The position numbers and the translations under genes are program-made. Below, piece by piece: positions 36,540 through 44,171 of a stretch of 64,000 nt of DNA; the stretch's first letter is position 1, and each line of letters opens with the position of its first letter. The notes beneath the pieces are model-generated. The model saw nothing but the letters and a program-made list of their open reading frames with translations, made no database searches and was not told the DNA's origin. The stretch is from VXNE01 sp965203615. GTDB lineage: Bacteria > Pseudomonadota > Gammaproteobacteria > Pseudomonadales > Azotimanducaceae. Location: assembly GCA_965203615.1 (NCBI GenBank), contig OZ241900.1, forward strand, positions 806,001-870,000. Reading direction: 5' to 3'.

Positions 36540-36696
36540 GGACAAGTGCCTCCGGGGAGCGCTAGCGACCGGCGGCGATTGGTCCATGCGCGACGAGCGG
36601 GGCCGGGTCGGAGCCTTCAGCCGGGGAGCGCGAGGGGGAACCCCTCGCAAGAAAAAAGACCGAGGCCGAAGGCTGCGGCTGTGGGGCACTTCCATG
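36537..36696 (-). repeat. Interspersed modular repeat, copy A (leader plus 107-bp-type unit)
   Basis: Read on minus, the leader ends CCCCGGAGGCACTTGTCC then ATG. The same leader occurs in copies C and D. Next to it is a unit bounded by ATG triplets that contains CGACGAGCGGGGCC, a hairpin (GCGAGGGG-gaa-CCCCTCGC, 36630-36648) and GCTGTGGGGCACTT. The hairpin cassette is shared only with copy B. The spacer 36451-36844 holds no other gene that I can support. Confidence 0.8.
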
Positions 36697-36844
36697 CAAG
36701 ACTCCGTCAACGGGTCCGACTCGATGGACCCCGGTAGAGGTCAAGCATATCCCCATCCCCACCAAGGTACCGAGGCGCACGGTCTGCGGAATAACTTGCC
36801 CGGGCAGCGCGGTATGCTCGCCGGAGCGAGCCGGAAAGCGCCGG

Positions 36845-38881
36845 ATGGCCAGGAAGCACCAGGAACGACACAGGGGGAACCGAACCACGGTCCGCAAGCA
36901 GTGGCCGGCGGCATCGTGGGGACTCGCGCTCTGCGCCGGGACCGTTGCGGCGTTCGGTGCAACCCACCTCGCCTCTGTGGCGTCGGATTTCCGTTCGGTG
37001 GCCGGACTGCATCGCTGGCTGATGACCTACGCGGAAGGGTTTCACCGCCGGGGTCTCGTCGGCACCGTGTTCAAGGCATTCGTGGGGCAGGAACCGAGGG
37101 AGACGCAAGTTGCCCTGGCCTCGCAAATCTCCTCCATCGGCACGTATCTCTGGATTGCCGGCGCCTTTGGGCTGATGGTGTTCGCCGCCGCCAGGACGAG
37201 GAACCGAGGTCTTCTCGGCGTGACGCTGGCCTATGCGGCGTTCGCCTTCGTCAACCCGATGTGGACGACACGCGCCCATGACAACGGTTACCTGGACTGG
37301 CTGGCGGGACTCTCGATGCTGGGGGCCCTGGCGGCGTTCGCGTACCGGCACTACGTGCTCTCGGGCGCCGTCGTTGCCTTGGGCATCGTCGCGTATTGGG
37401 GCACGGTGTTCGTCTGGCTGGCATTCGGGTTCCTGGCCGCCTGCCTGATGGCGCGCGATCTCATGCGCAATGACCCGCAGGTTCCCGTGATCCATCGGGC
37501 AATCGCGGCATGCCGGAATCGCCGGATCTTCACGTTGCTGCTGCCGTTCGCCGCCGCCGTGGCGACCGCCCTGCTGCATGACAACAATGCCGCGGTCGCC
37601 GAACTGAACCGCATCGGAAACGACCAGCAACACATCGTTCGGGAAACCTTCGTCGACATCCAGGATGCGGTGCAGCGACAGGCGAACTCGCTGCTGGAGA
37701 ACTGGCGTGCGTACCTCGGCATCGCGGCCGTGTACGTCGTTCCACCGGTGCTTTGCGCGGCACTGTGGACCGCCGTCCTGCGCCGGTTCGGCCGCTCGCT
37801 GTTCCAGCCAGCCTGGCTCGACACCGGCGCGGCGGTCCTGGCGACGTTGATACCGTTGCTGTTCCTGCTGGTCGCGTTCGACCTTTCCCGGCTAATGGCC
37901 TGGACATACTTCGCCTTCTTCGTGGTAGCCGTTTTCTGGCTGTTCGAGACGAGCGGCGGCCCCGAACCCGACGTCCGCCCCGCGCGAATCTGGCCGTGGA
38001 CGATGGTTCCGGTCGCATTCGCGGCGTTTTTCTGGACCAGTCCCACGATCTACGCCTGGGCCGACGTGAGCCACCTGGTGCCATGTGAGCGTTTCTGCTT
38101 CAAGGAACGGACTCCCCAGGGCGATGCCCTGGATCGTTTCCGGCGATCCGCCATCGCTTCGCCGATCCTCGAGTACACGGCCGCCGGCAGCGCGCTGCCT
38201 GGCACGACCGGGTACAACGAGAAGGGGCCTGACAACCGCTGGCATCGAATCGCCCGGGAGGGACGGGACGGGCCAGGCCATCTGATGGACCTCGACATAC
38301 GACTCGACGCACACGCCGAGGGCGTGGCGGTGCGGGCCCGCGCACAGACAAACAACGCCATCCTCGGCGGCGGCGCGCACCGGCTCTCCATCTCCTACCG
38401 GGCGGCGGGGGTCGACGCGGCCAATGCCGAAACCCGCTTCACGATCTACAACAGCACGTTCCGCGGCACCCGGGAGATCTTTCGGGTGCCGCTCGAACCG
38501 GCGGCAACGGAGTTCGCCGCCACCGTCACGCCTCCGCCAGAGCTGTCGGGAAACGTTTTTCGATGGGAGATTCTCTACAACGGCAAGGGTGCGTTCGATC
38601 TGCGAAGGGTTTCCTTCGTCAAGCAGGACTTGCATGGTCGACGAGCGGGGCCGGGCCGCAGGCGGAGCCGAAGGCGCCGGCTGTGGGGCACTTGCATGGT
38701 CGGCGAGCGGGGCCGGGTCGGAGCCTTCAGCCGGGGAGCGCGAGGGGGAACCCCTCGCAAGAAAAAGACCGAAGCCGAAGGCGCCGGCTGTGGGGCACTT
38801 GCATGGAAGTCCGCCTCCAGCGTCGGAGGAAATACCGGCGCTTCCTTACGCACGCGCGGCCGGGGAAGCTCTCCCGGCTGA
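36845..38881 (+). CDS. Polytopic membrane protein of unknown function with repeat-derived C-terminus
   Basis: A 678-codon ORF. Residues about 20-430 contain roughly ten hydrophobic segments. Residues about 440-594 are soluble and beta-rich and end near RRVSFVKQD. I do not recognise the family; glycosyltransferase-like or polysaccharide-related membrane proteins have similar layouts, but no motif proves this. From about residue 595 the frame runs through repeat copy B, giving an Arg/Gly-rich tail that is unlikely to belong to the ancestral protein. The gene sits between repeat copies A and B. Confidence 0.6.
   Translation: MARKHQERHRGNRTTVRKQWPAASWGLALCAGTVAAFGATHLASVASDFRSVAGLHRWLMTYAEGFHRRGLVGTVFKAFVGQEPRETQVALASQISSIGTYLWIAGAFGLMVFAAARTRNRGLLGVTLAYAAFAFVNPMWTTRAHDNGYLDWLAGLSMLGALAAFAYRHYVLSGAVVALGIVAYWGTVFVWLAFGFLAACLMARDLMRNDPQVPVIHRAIAACRNRRIFTLLLPFAAAVATALLHDNNAAVAELNRIGNDQQHIVRETFVDIQDAVQRQANSLLENWRAYLGIAAVYVVPPVLCAALWTAVLRRFGRSLFQPAWLDTGAAVLATLIPLLFLLVAFDLSRLMAWTYFAFFVVAVFWLFETSGGPEPDVRPARIWPWTMVPVAFAAFFWTSPTIYAWADVSHLVPCERFCFKERTPQGDALDRFRRSAIASPILEYTAAGSALPGTTGYNEKGPDNRWHRIAREGRDGPGHLMDLDIRLDAHAEGVAVRARAQTNNAILGGGAHRLSISYRAAGVDAANAETRFTIYNSTFRGTREIFRVPLEPAATEFAATVTPPPELSGNVFRWEILYNGKGAFDLRRVSFVKQDLHGRRAGPGRRRSRRRRLWGTCMVGERGRVGAFSRGARGGTPRKKKTEAEGAGCGALAWKSASSVGGNTGASLRTRGRGSSPG
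38627..38805 (+). repeat. Interspersed modular repeat, copy B (62-bp and 107-bp units in tandem)
   Basis: Three ATG triplets at 38634, 38696 and 38803 bound two tandem units of 62 and 107 bp. Both units start with a GTCG/GTCGG run followed by CGAGCGGGGCCGGG and end with GCCGGCTGTGGGGCACTTGC. The longer unit carries an extra 45 bp that includes the hairpin GCGAGGGG-gaa-CCCCTCGC at 38740-38758. The same cassette occurs in copy A, so it is a mobile or optional module within the repeat. Confidence 0.8.
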
Positions 38882-38982
38882 GGGCTCCAATGATTGACGA
38901 ACCGGGTCCTGATCGCTGCGGGCCAATCTCCACACGGAACGAATTGCGCAACCGATCGCCGGTGAAACGCGGTTACCATTGA
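38803..38982 (+). CDS. Short basic ORF following repeat copy B
   Basis: A 59-codon ORF begins at the ATG closing copy B. Its first ~30 residues (VRLQRRRK, then FLT, then GKLSRLRAP) parallel the 36-residue ORF next to copy A, though the elements upstream of the two ORFs differ. The remaining half has no counterpart in copy A. Expression is unproven. Confidence 0.25.
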   Translation: MEVRLQRRRKYRRFLTHARPGKLSRLRAPMIDEPGPDRCGPISTRNELRNRSPVKRGYH

Positions 38983-39020
38983 CGCGCCCGCAACCGCGTC
39001 GAAAACGGGAGTCTTCCCAA

Positions 39021-39593
39021 ATGAAATCCGCCCTCGCCCAACGCGCCGCCGTACTGTTTGGCGGCCTGGGCCTCGTCTGGGCGGTATCGCTGTATGCCTT
39101 CGCCGATCCGAACGCACTGTACTTCCTGGCGCTGGTGCCGCGGCGCGTGGACGGCCTGCCCGGCGTGATCGGCATGCCTTTCGTGCACGGGTCAATGTGG
39201 CATCTCGTCGCCAACACGCTGTCGCTGATCCCCCTCGCCGCTATCCTGCTGGTCCGCGGCACCCGCTACTACCTGACCACGATCGCCTGGATCATCGTGG
39301 CTGGCGGGCTTTGCGTCTGGCTGCTCGGCCGCGACGCCGTCCACGTGGGCGCCAGCGGCCTCGTCTTCGGCCTCGTCGGTTTCCTCATCGTGCGCGGATT
39401 GTACGAGCGCGCGCTAACCTCCCTCCTGGTCTCCCTCGTCGTCGTTCTGCTCTACGGCGGCACAATCTGGGGCATCGTGCCGCAGGGCGGCGGCATCTCG
39501 TGGGAGGCGCACCTGTTCGGACTGATCGCCGGTGCCGCAACGGCGCGCGTATTCGTCGGCCGAAGCTCTCGGACAACAGGTTCGGACGCATGA
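39021..39593 (+). CDS. Rhomboid-family intramembrane serine protease
   Basis: A 190-residue membrane protein with six hydrophobic segments. The catalytic serine is S112 in GASGLVFGL and the paired histidine is H164 in WEAHLFGL. The HGSMWHLVANT segment supplies H56 and H61. ATG at 39021 is chosen because the first transmembrane segment follows soon after. Its stop overlaps the next start (ATGA). It is the first gene of a three-gene overlapping operon with a site-2 protease and a hydrolase. Confidence 0.88.
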   Translation: MKSALAQRAAVLFGGLGLVWAVSLYAFADPNALYFLALVPRRVDGLPGVIGMPFVHGSMWHLVANTLSLIPLAAILLVRGTRYYLTTIAWIIVAGGLCVWLLGRDAVHVGASGLVFGLVGFLIVRGLYERALTSLLVSLVVVLLYGGTIWGIVPQGGGISWEAHLFGLIAGAATARVFVGRSSRTTGSDA

Positions 39594-40240
39594 TCGAACT
39601 CGTCTACCGCGGCGAAATACTGCTGTTCACGTTATTGATCGTGGCGCTCATCGCTTCGCTGTCGTTTCACGAGTTCGGGCACGCTTTTGTCGCAAAACTG
39701 TATGGCGACGACACGGCAGAACGTGCCGGCCGGCTGACATTGAACCCCGTCGCACACATCGACCTGGCGGGTCTGCTGATGGTGGTCGTAGTGGGGTTCG
39801 GCTACGCGAAGCCCGTGCCCACCGACCCGCGCAACTTCCGGTCGAGACGTGCCGATTTGTGGGTTGCGGCGGCGGGGCCCGGCATGAACCTGCTGCTCGC
39901 GCTGGTCGTATGGAACGTGTTCCTGCTGCTCCGGGGCGCTGGCGTCGACGCCGCATTCACCCTGGGATCCGAGACTTTCGTTCTGCTTCTGGTGCAGGTG
40001 AACCTCCTCTTGATGGTGTTCAACCTGATTCCCGTCGGCCCCCTGGACGGCCATTACATCCTGCCGCATTTCCTTCCGCGCGCCGCCGCCGCGGCCTACC
40101 GGCACTACAACGCCCGCTACGGCGTGTACGCGCTCCTGGGCCTGATCCTGCTGGCCATTCTGGGCGTGCCGGTCTTCGGCTACGTGATGTCCCTCGCAGC
40201 GGCGCTTTTGCCGCTGATCACGTTCGTCCCGGTGCTGTGA
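39590..40240 (+). CDS. Site-2-protease-family (M50) intramembrane zinc metalloprotease
   Basis: A 216-residue, mostly hydrophobic protein. The zinc site is H27-E28-x-x-H31 in SFHEFGH, with the third ligand D153 in NLIPVGPLDG. It lacks PDZ and CBS domains, as in the compact S2P/SpoIVFB-like group. It overlaps the rhomboid gene by four bases and the next hydrolase by three (GTGA). Two intramembrane proteases in one coupled operon suggests a shared membrane substrate or signalling cascade, by inference. Confidence 0.88.
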   Translation: MIELVYRGEILLFTLLIVALIASLSFHEFGHAFVAKLYGDDTAERAGRLTLNPVAHIDLAGLLMVVVVGFGYAKPVPTDPRNFRSRRADLWVAAAGPGMNLLLALVVWNVFLLLRGAGVDAAFTLGSETFVLLLVQVNLLLMVFNLIPVGPLDGHYILPHFLPRAAAAAYRHYNARYGVYALLGLILLAILGVPVFGYVMSLAAALLPLITFVPVL

Positions 40241-41172
40241 GCAGTCATCGGGAAGCGGTCGGCCGCCGCGCGCGATGGGAGGTGCCCGCGCCTCTGTCGA
40301 CGGTCGACGTCCCGTTGCATGACGGTACGTCCATCATCCTCAGGCGGCACGGCAATCCGGAAGGGACGCGGCTCGTGCTCAGCCACGCCAACGGGCTCTC
40401 GACCGATGCGTACTATCCGTTCTGGTCGCTGCTCGCAGACCGGTTCGACCTCATCCTCTACGACTTCCGGAACCATGGCTGGAACCCCGCGGGTGACCTC
40501 GAGGCACACAATATCGAGACGCTCATCCAGGACACGGAACGGGTCGTGCAAGCGATAGACCGGCACTTCGGGGAACGGCCCAAGATCGGAGTATTCCACT
40601 CGATGTCGGCACAGGTGGCAGTACTTCAGGCCGCACGTAGCGGCGGGTTTTCCGCCCTGGTGCTGTTCGACCCGTTCATCTGTCCGCCGGGATGCGCTCC
40701 CCAACACCTGCGGACCCTCGAGGCGAAGATGTATCAACTGGCCGAGGGTGCGCGCCGGAGAAGGCGAACTTTCGCGAGCGAGGAAGCGTTGGCCGAGCGC
40801 CTCCGAGCCGCGCCCGTCTTCGAACGCCTGGTTCCGGGCGCCGCGGACCTCATTGCGAGAACGACGCTCCGGCGTGTCCCCGGTGACGCGTCGTACGAAC
40901 TGCGTTGCCCACGAGAACACGAAGCAAGGATTTACGAGCAGGGATTGCACTGGGCAAGGGCCGTGAATGTCGACAAGCTACCTTGTCCGACCAAGGCCAT
41001 CGGCGCCGATCCCATGGTTCCGCATTCGTTCATGCCAACCGTGGATCTGAGCGAACTGATGATCCTCGACTACGATTTCGTGCCCGAGACGACGCATCTC
41101 CTGCAACTCGAAGCGCCCGGTGTCTGCGTCCACCTCATGCTGGAATTCCTGGCGCGGACCCTCCCTGGCTGA
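40237..41172 (+). CDS. Alpha/beta hydrolase
   Basis: A 311-residue hydrolase with a GTG start overlapping the M50 stop. The fold is supported by RLVLSHANGLS (oxyanion strand, 45-55) and LILYDFRNHG (72-81). The nucleophile elbow reads F-H-S122-M-S, where most relatives have G-x-S-x-G, so the flanking small residues are replaced. A C-terminal His in ETTHLLQLE is a plausible triad member. The substrate is unknown. It is the third gene of the rhomboid-M50 operon. Confidence 0.78.
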   Translation: MSSHREAVGRRARWEVPAPLSTVDVPLHDGTSIILRRHGNPEGTRLVLSHANGLSTDAYYPFWSLLADRFDLILYDFRNHGWNPAGDLEAHNIETLIQDTERVVQAIDRHFGERPKIGVFHSMSAQVAVLQAARSGGFSALVLFDPFICPPGCAPQHLRTLEAKMYQLAEGARRRRRTFASEEALAERLRAAPVFERLVPGAADLIARTTLRRVPGDASYELRCPREHEARIYEQGLHWARAVNVDKLPCPTKAIGADPMVPHSFMPTVDLSELMILDYDFVPETTHLLQLEAPGVCVHLMLEFLARTLPG

Positions 41173-41211
41173 CAGCCCGCGCGGCGAAACGGCACACCAA
41201 AGTGCCCCCGA

Positions 41212-41541
41212 TCAGGGGCGGAGTCGTAGATGGACGTGGGCGTGTGGGGCGCCACGGGTGTAAGCGACCGTGCGCCCGGTTGCCGTGGAACCGTTGCCGA
41301 AGTCCCACGTGTAGCTGCTGATGGAGCCGTCGCTGTCACCGGAGGCCGATACGTCGAGGGTGACAGCGAGCGGTGGCGGGCCGGGCGTCGCCGTCAAGCC
41401 GGCCGTCGGCGGCCGATTCGGTGGTGGGCCGGACCCGCCCGACCCCCCGCAGCCCTGCAGAGCCACGGCCACAACGAGCGACGCAGAGACGAAAAATCGC
41501 GTCGGGTATCCATGCAACCCACAATCTACCCCTGACCCCAC
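41212..41541 (-). CDS. Small lipoprotein with one PKD-like domain
   Basis: A 109-residue ORF from GTG at 41541; TTG at 41517 is an alternative start closer to the signal sequence. A hydrophobic stretch ending ALQGC is a lipobox with the cysteine as lipidation site, followed by a Gly/Ser/Pro linker. The rest resembles a PKD domain (PPTAGLTATPGPPPLAVTL and YTWDFGNG). The domain end is shorter than usual and reads HVHLRLRP, so the protein may be truncated. It is convergent with the hydrolase gene. Function is unknown. Confidence 0.55.
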   Translation of the reverse strand: MGSGVDCGLHGYPTRFFVSASLVVAVALQGCGGSGGSGPPPNRPPTAGLTATPGPPPLAVTLDVSASGDSDGSISSYTWDFGNGSTATGRTVAYTRGAPHAHVHLRLRP

Positions 41542-41652
41542 CGGGGCGTTGCGTTAGCGCCATGAGACCCGTCGGCCGTTCGGGCGCGCCGTGTTTCACC
41601 CCTGCCCAAGCCCACCTGCGATCCCCCGCCTTGATCGGCACTACGTGCCGTT

Positions 41653-43188
41653 CTACGGCGCGGGCTCCCGGATGTCCACCGTGGCGATTCGGTTCGCGAT
41701 CTTCTCGCGCCAGAGGAGCGGACCCTGGATGTGCACCGACTCGCCGCGTGCATCCACCGATACCGTAACCGGCATGTCCCGCACCACGAACTCGTAGATC
41801 GCCTCCATGCCCAGGTCTTCGAAGGCTAGCAGCGTCGACTTCGTGATCGCTTTCGATACCAGGTAGGCGGCGCCGCCCACGGCGATGAGCGACACGGCGC
41901 CGTGGTCCTCGATCGCCTCGATGCCTGCCGGGCCCCGCTCGGCCTTGCCGATCATCCCGATCAGACCTGTTCGCTCCAGCATGAGGCGCGTGAACTTGTC
42001 CATCCGGGTGGCGGTGGTCGGGCCCGCGGGTCCCACCACTTCGTCGCGCACGGGATCGACCGGGCCGACGTAATAGATGAAGCGATTCGTGAAATCGACG
42101 GGCAATTGCTCGCCCGACTCGATCATATCTGCCAGGCGTTTGTGCGCCGCGTCCCGGCCCGTCAGGAGCCTGCCCGACAGGAGCAGCGTTTCGCCGGCGC
42201 GCCAGGTCGCGATGTCCGCCTTGCGCAAAGAGTCGAGATCCACGCGGCGCGCGCCTGCGGAGGAATCCAGCGCGATATCCGGCCAGTCGTCCAGGTTCGG
42301 CGGGACAAACTCCGCCGGTCCCGACCCGTCCAGCACGAAGCGGACGTGGCGCGTCGCGGTGCAGTTCGGTATCACGGCCACCGGTTTGTTCGCGGCGTGC
42401 GTCGGATAGTCGGCCACCTTCACGTCCAGCACGGTGGTGAGTCCGCCGAGGCCCTGCGCGCCAATCCCCAGGGCATTGACCTTCTCGTAGAGCTCCAGGC
42501 GCAATGCTTCCGCATGGTTCGCGGGACCGCGGGCGATGAGGTCGTGGATGTCGACGGGCTGCATCAGCGCCTCCTTGGCGAGCAGCATCGCTTTCTCCGG
42601 CGTGCCGCCGATACCCACGCCCAGCAGGCCCGGCGGACACCATCCCGCGCCCATCCTCGGCACGGCGTCGAGCACCCAGTCGACGACGGAGTCGGACGGG
42701 TTCAACATGGTGAACATCGCCTTGGCCTCGCTGCCGCCGCCCTTGGCGGCGACTTCCACCGTCAGCTTGTCCCCGGGGACGATGCGGTAGTGGATCACGG
42801 CCGGCGTGTTGTCCCGGGTGTTGGCGCGATCGGCGTCGGGGTCGCCGACGACGGAGGGACGAAGGGTGTTTTCGGGATCCAGGTGGGCGCGCCGAACACC
42901 CTCGTTGACCATGTCATCGACGCTGGCACCACCCTCCCAGGCGACCTCCATCCCGACATCGAGAAAGACGTTGACGATTCCCGTGTCCTGGCAGATGGGG
43001 CGCTTGCCGAGGGCGCACATGCGTGAGTTGACGAGCACCTGCCGCAGCGCTCCCTTCGCGGCGGGGTTTTCCTCCCGCTCGTAGGCGGCGGCCATGGCGC
43101 GAATGAAATCCGGCGGATGGTAGTAGGAGACGTACTGCAGCGCGTCAGCGACGCTCTGAGTCAGATCCCGCGCATGAATTACCGTCAT
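41653..43188 (-). CDS. fumA: Class I iron-sulfur fumarate hydratase
   Basis: A 511-residue single-chain class I fumarase that interconverts fumarate and malate in the TCA cycle. Three cluster cysteines are visible: in CQDTG (~67), in WCPPGLLGVGIGGTPEKA and in PNCTATRH. The C-terminal domain with GPVDPVRDEVVGPAGPTT is intact. The two-domain FumA/FumB length is normal. The [4Fe-4S] cluster makes it oxygen-sensitive, which fits with the iron-storage genes in the window only loosely. Confidence 0.94.
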   Translation of the reverse strand: MTVIHARDLTQSVADALQYVSYYHPPDFIRAMAAAYEREENPAAKGALRQVLVNSRMCALGKRPICQDTGIVNVFLDVGMEVAWEGGASVDDMVNEGVRRAHLDPENTLRPSVVGDPDADRANTRDNTPAVIHYRIVPGDKLTVEVAAKGGGSEAKAMFTMLNPSDSVVDWVLDAVPRMGAGWCPPGLLGVGIGGTPEKAMLLAKEALMQPVDIHDLIARGPANHAEALRLELYEKVNALGIGAQGLGGLTTVLDVKVADYPTHAANKPVAVIPNCTATRHVRFVLDGSGPAEFVPPNLDDWPDIALDSSAGARRVDLDSLRKADIATWRAGETLLLSGRLLTGRDAAHKRLADMIESGEQLPVDFTNRFIYYVGPVDPVRDEVVGPAGPTTATRMDKFTRLMLERTGLIGMIGKAERGPAGIEAIEDHGAVSLIAVGGAAYLVSKAITKSTLLAFEDLGMEAIYEFVVRDMPVTVSVDARGESVHIQGPLLWREKIANRIATVDIREPAP

Positions 43189-43290
43189 CGTTCATTCGCT
43201 TCAAGTCCGTGCCGCCATCATATTGCGCCTGATTCGAGTGGTTTCCAACGCCCCGCGTTACACTAGGGCGAATACCCGGGGAGTGGAACG

Positions 43291-44079
43291 TTGACCGACG
43301 CGTACCAGGAACGCGACATTGAGCTCGCGAGCGGCACAGTACACCTGCTTGAAGGCGGCAGCGGCAGCGATGTCGTGATGCTGCACCATTCCTGGGGCAG
43401 TCCGGGCTGGCTGCCGGTGCATGCGGCGCTGGCCGAGCGGCATCGGGTCGTGGTGCCCGACATGCCCGGCTGGGGCGGATCGGTGCGCCCGGCGTGGGCC
43501 CGCGAACCCCGCGACATAGGGATTCTCTGCGGACACATACTAGACACGCTGGACATCGGTTCCGCAGCGGTTGTCGGCACGGGATTCGGCGGTTTCATCG
43601 CGGCCGAACTCGCGGCCATGCAGCCGCGCCGGCTGCGGGCGCTGGTGCTGGTCGGCGCCCCGGGCCTGAAGCCGGAGAACGGCGAAATCCTCGACCAGAT
43701 GATGGTGTCGCACCGTGACTACATCGAGCAGAGCTTTCGCGACCGGGAGAACTACGTCGCATGGGTCGGCGAGGAACCCGGCGACGACGTGCGCGAACTG
43801 TGGGACATGTCGAGGGAGATGACGGCGCGCGTGACCTGGAAGCCCTACATGTTCAGCCGCCGACTGGCGCCGCTGCTCGGCGACGTCACGACGCCGACGC
43901 TCATAGTGTGGGGTGGGCGCGACAGGGTCGTGCCGGTGGAGTGCGCCGAGCTGTACGAGGCAAGCCTGCCGAACGCGACGATCGAGATGGTCGAGGATGC
44001 GGGGCACGTGGTCGAGATCGAAGAACCGGAGCGCGTCGCGCGCCTGATCTCCGGGCACGTGGACAGTACAGGGGGTTAG
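43291..44079 (+). CDS. Alpha/beta hydrolase-fold protein lacking the nucleophile serine
   Basis: A 262-residue protein with a TTG start and GGGGAG upstream. The fold is clear: MLHHSWGS oxyanion loop, VVPDMPGWGGS, and a C-terminal half with acid D211 (GGRDRVVP) and H239 (DAGHVVEIEEPE). The nucleophile elbow reads G96-T-G98-F-G-G, so the expected Ser at 98 is Gly (codon GGA). Triad catalysis is therefore not possible in the usual way. It may be a binding protein, a lyase or a cofactor-free dioxygenase-like member. It lies upstream of the luciferase-like gene. Confidence 0.75.
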   Translation: MTDAYQERDIELASGTVHLLEGGSGSDVVMLHHSWGSPGWLPVHAALAERHRVVVPDMPGWGGSVRPAWAREPRDIGILCGHILDTLDIGSAAVVGTGFGGFIAAELAAMQPRRLRALVLVGAPGLKPENGEILDQMMVSHRDYIEQSFRDRENYVAWVGEEPGDDVRELWDMSREMTARVTWKPYMFSRRLAPLLGDVTTPTLIVWGGRDRVVPVECAELYEASLPNATIEMVEDAGHVVEIEEPERVARLISGHVDSTGG

Positions 44080-44171
44080 TCCGACCGGCCGTCTACTTCG
44101 CGGCAACGCCTGACAATGTCTGCTGATAGTATTGCCGGTATCGGTCGCGGCGCCATTCGATAAGTTCAGAC

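Noticed and set aside
36630..36648. Rho-independent terminator in repeat copy A
   Set aside because: The hairpin is followed by A-rich sequence on plus, and on minus the T-run comes before the stem, so neither strand has the stem-then-T order.
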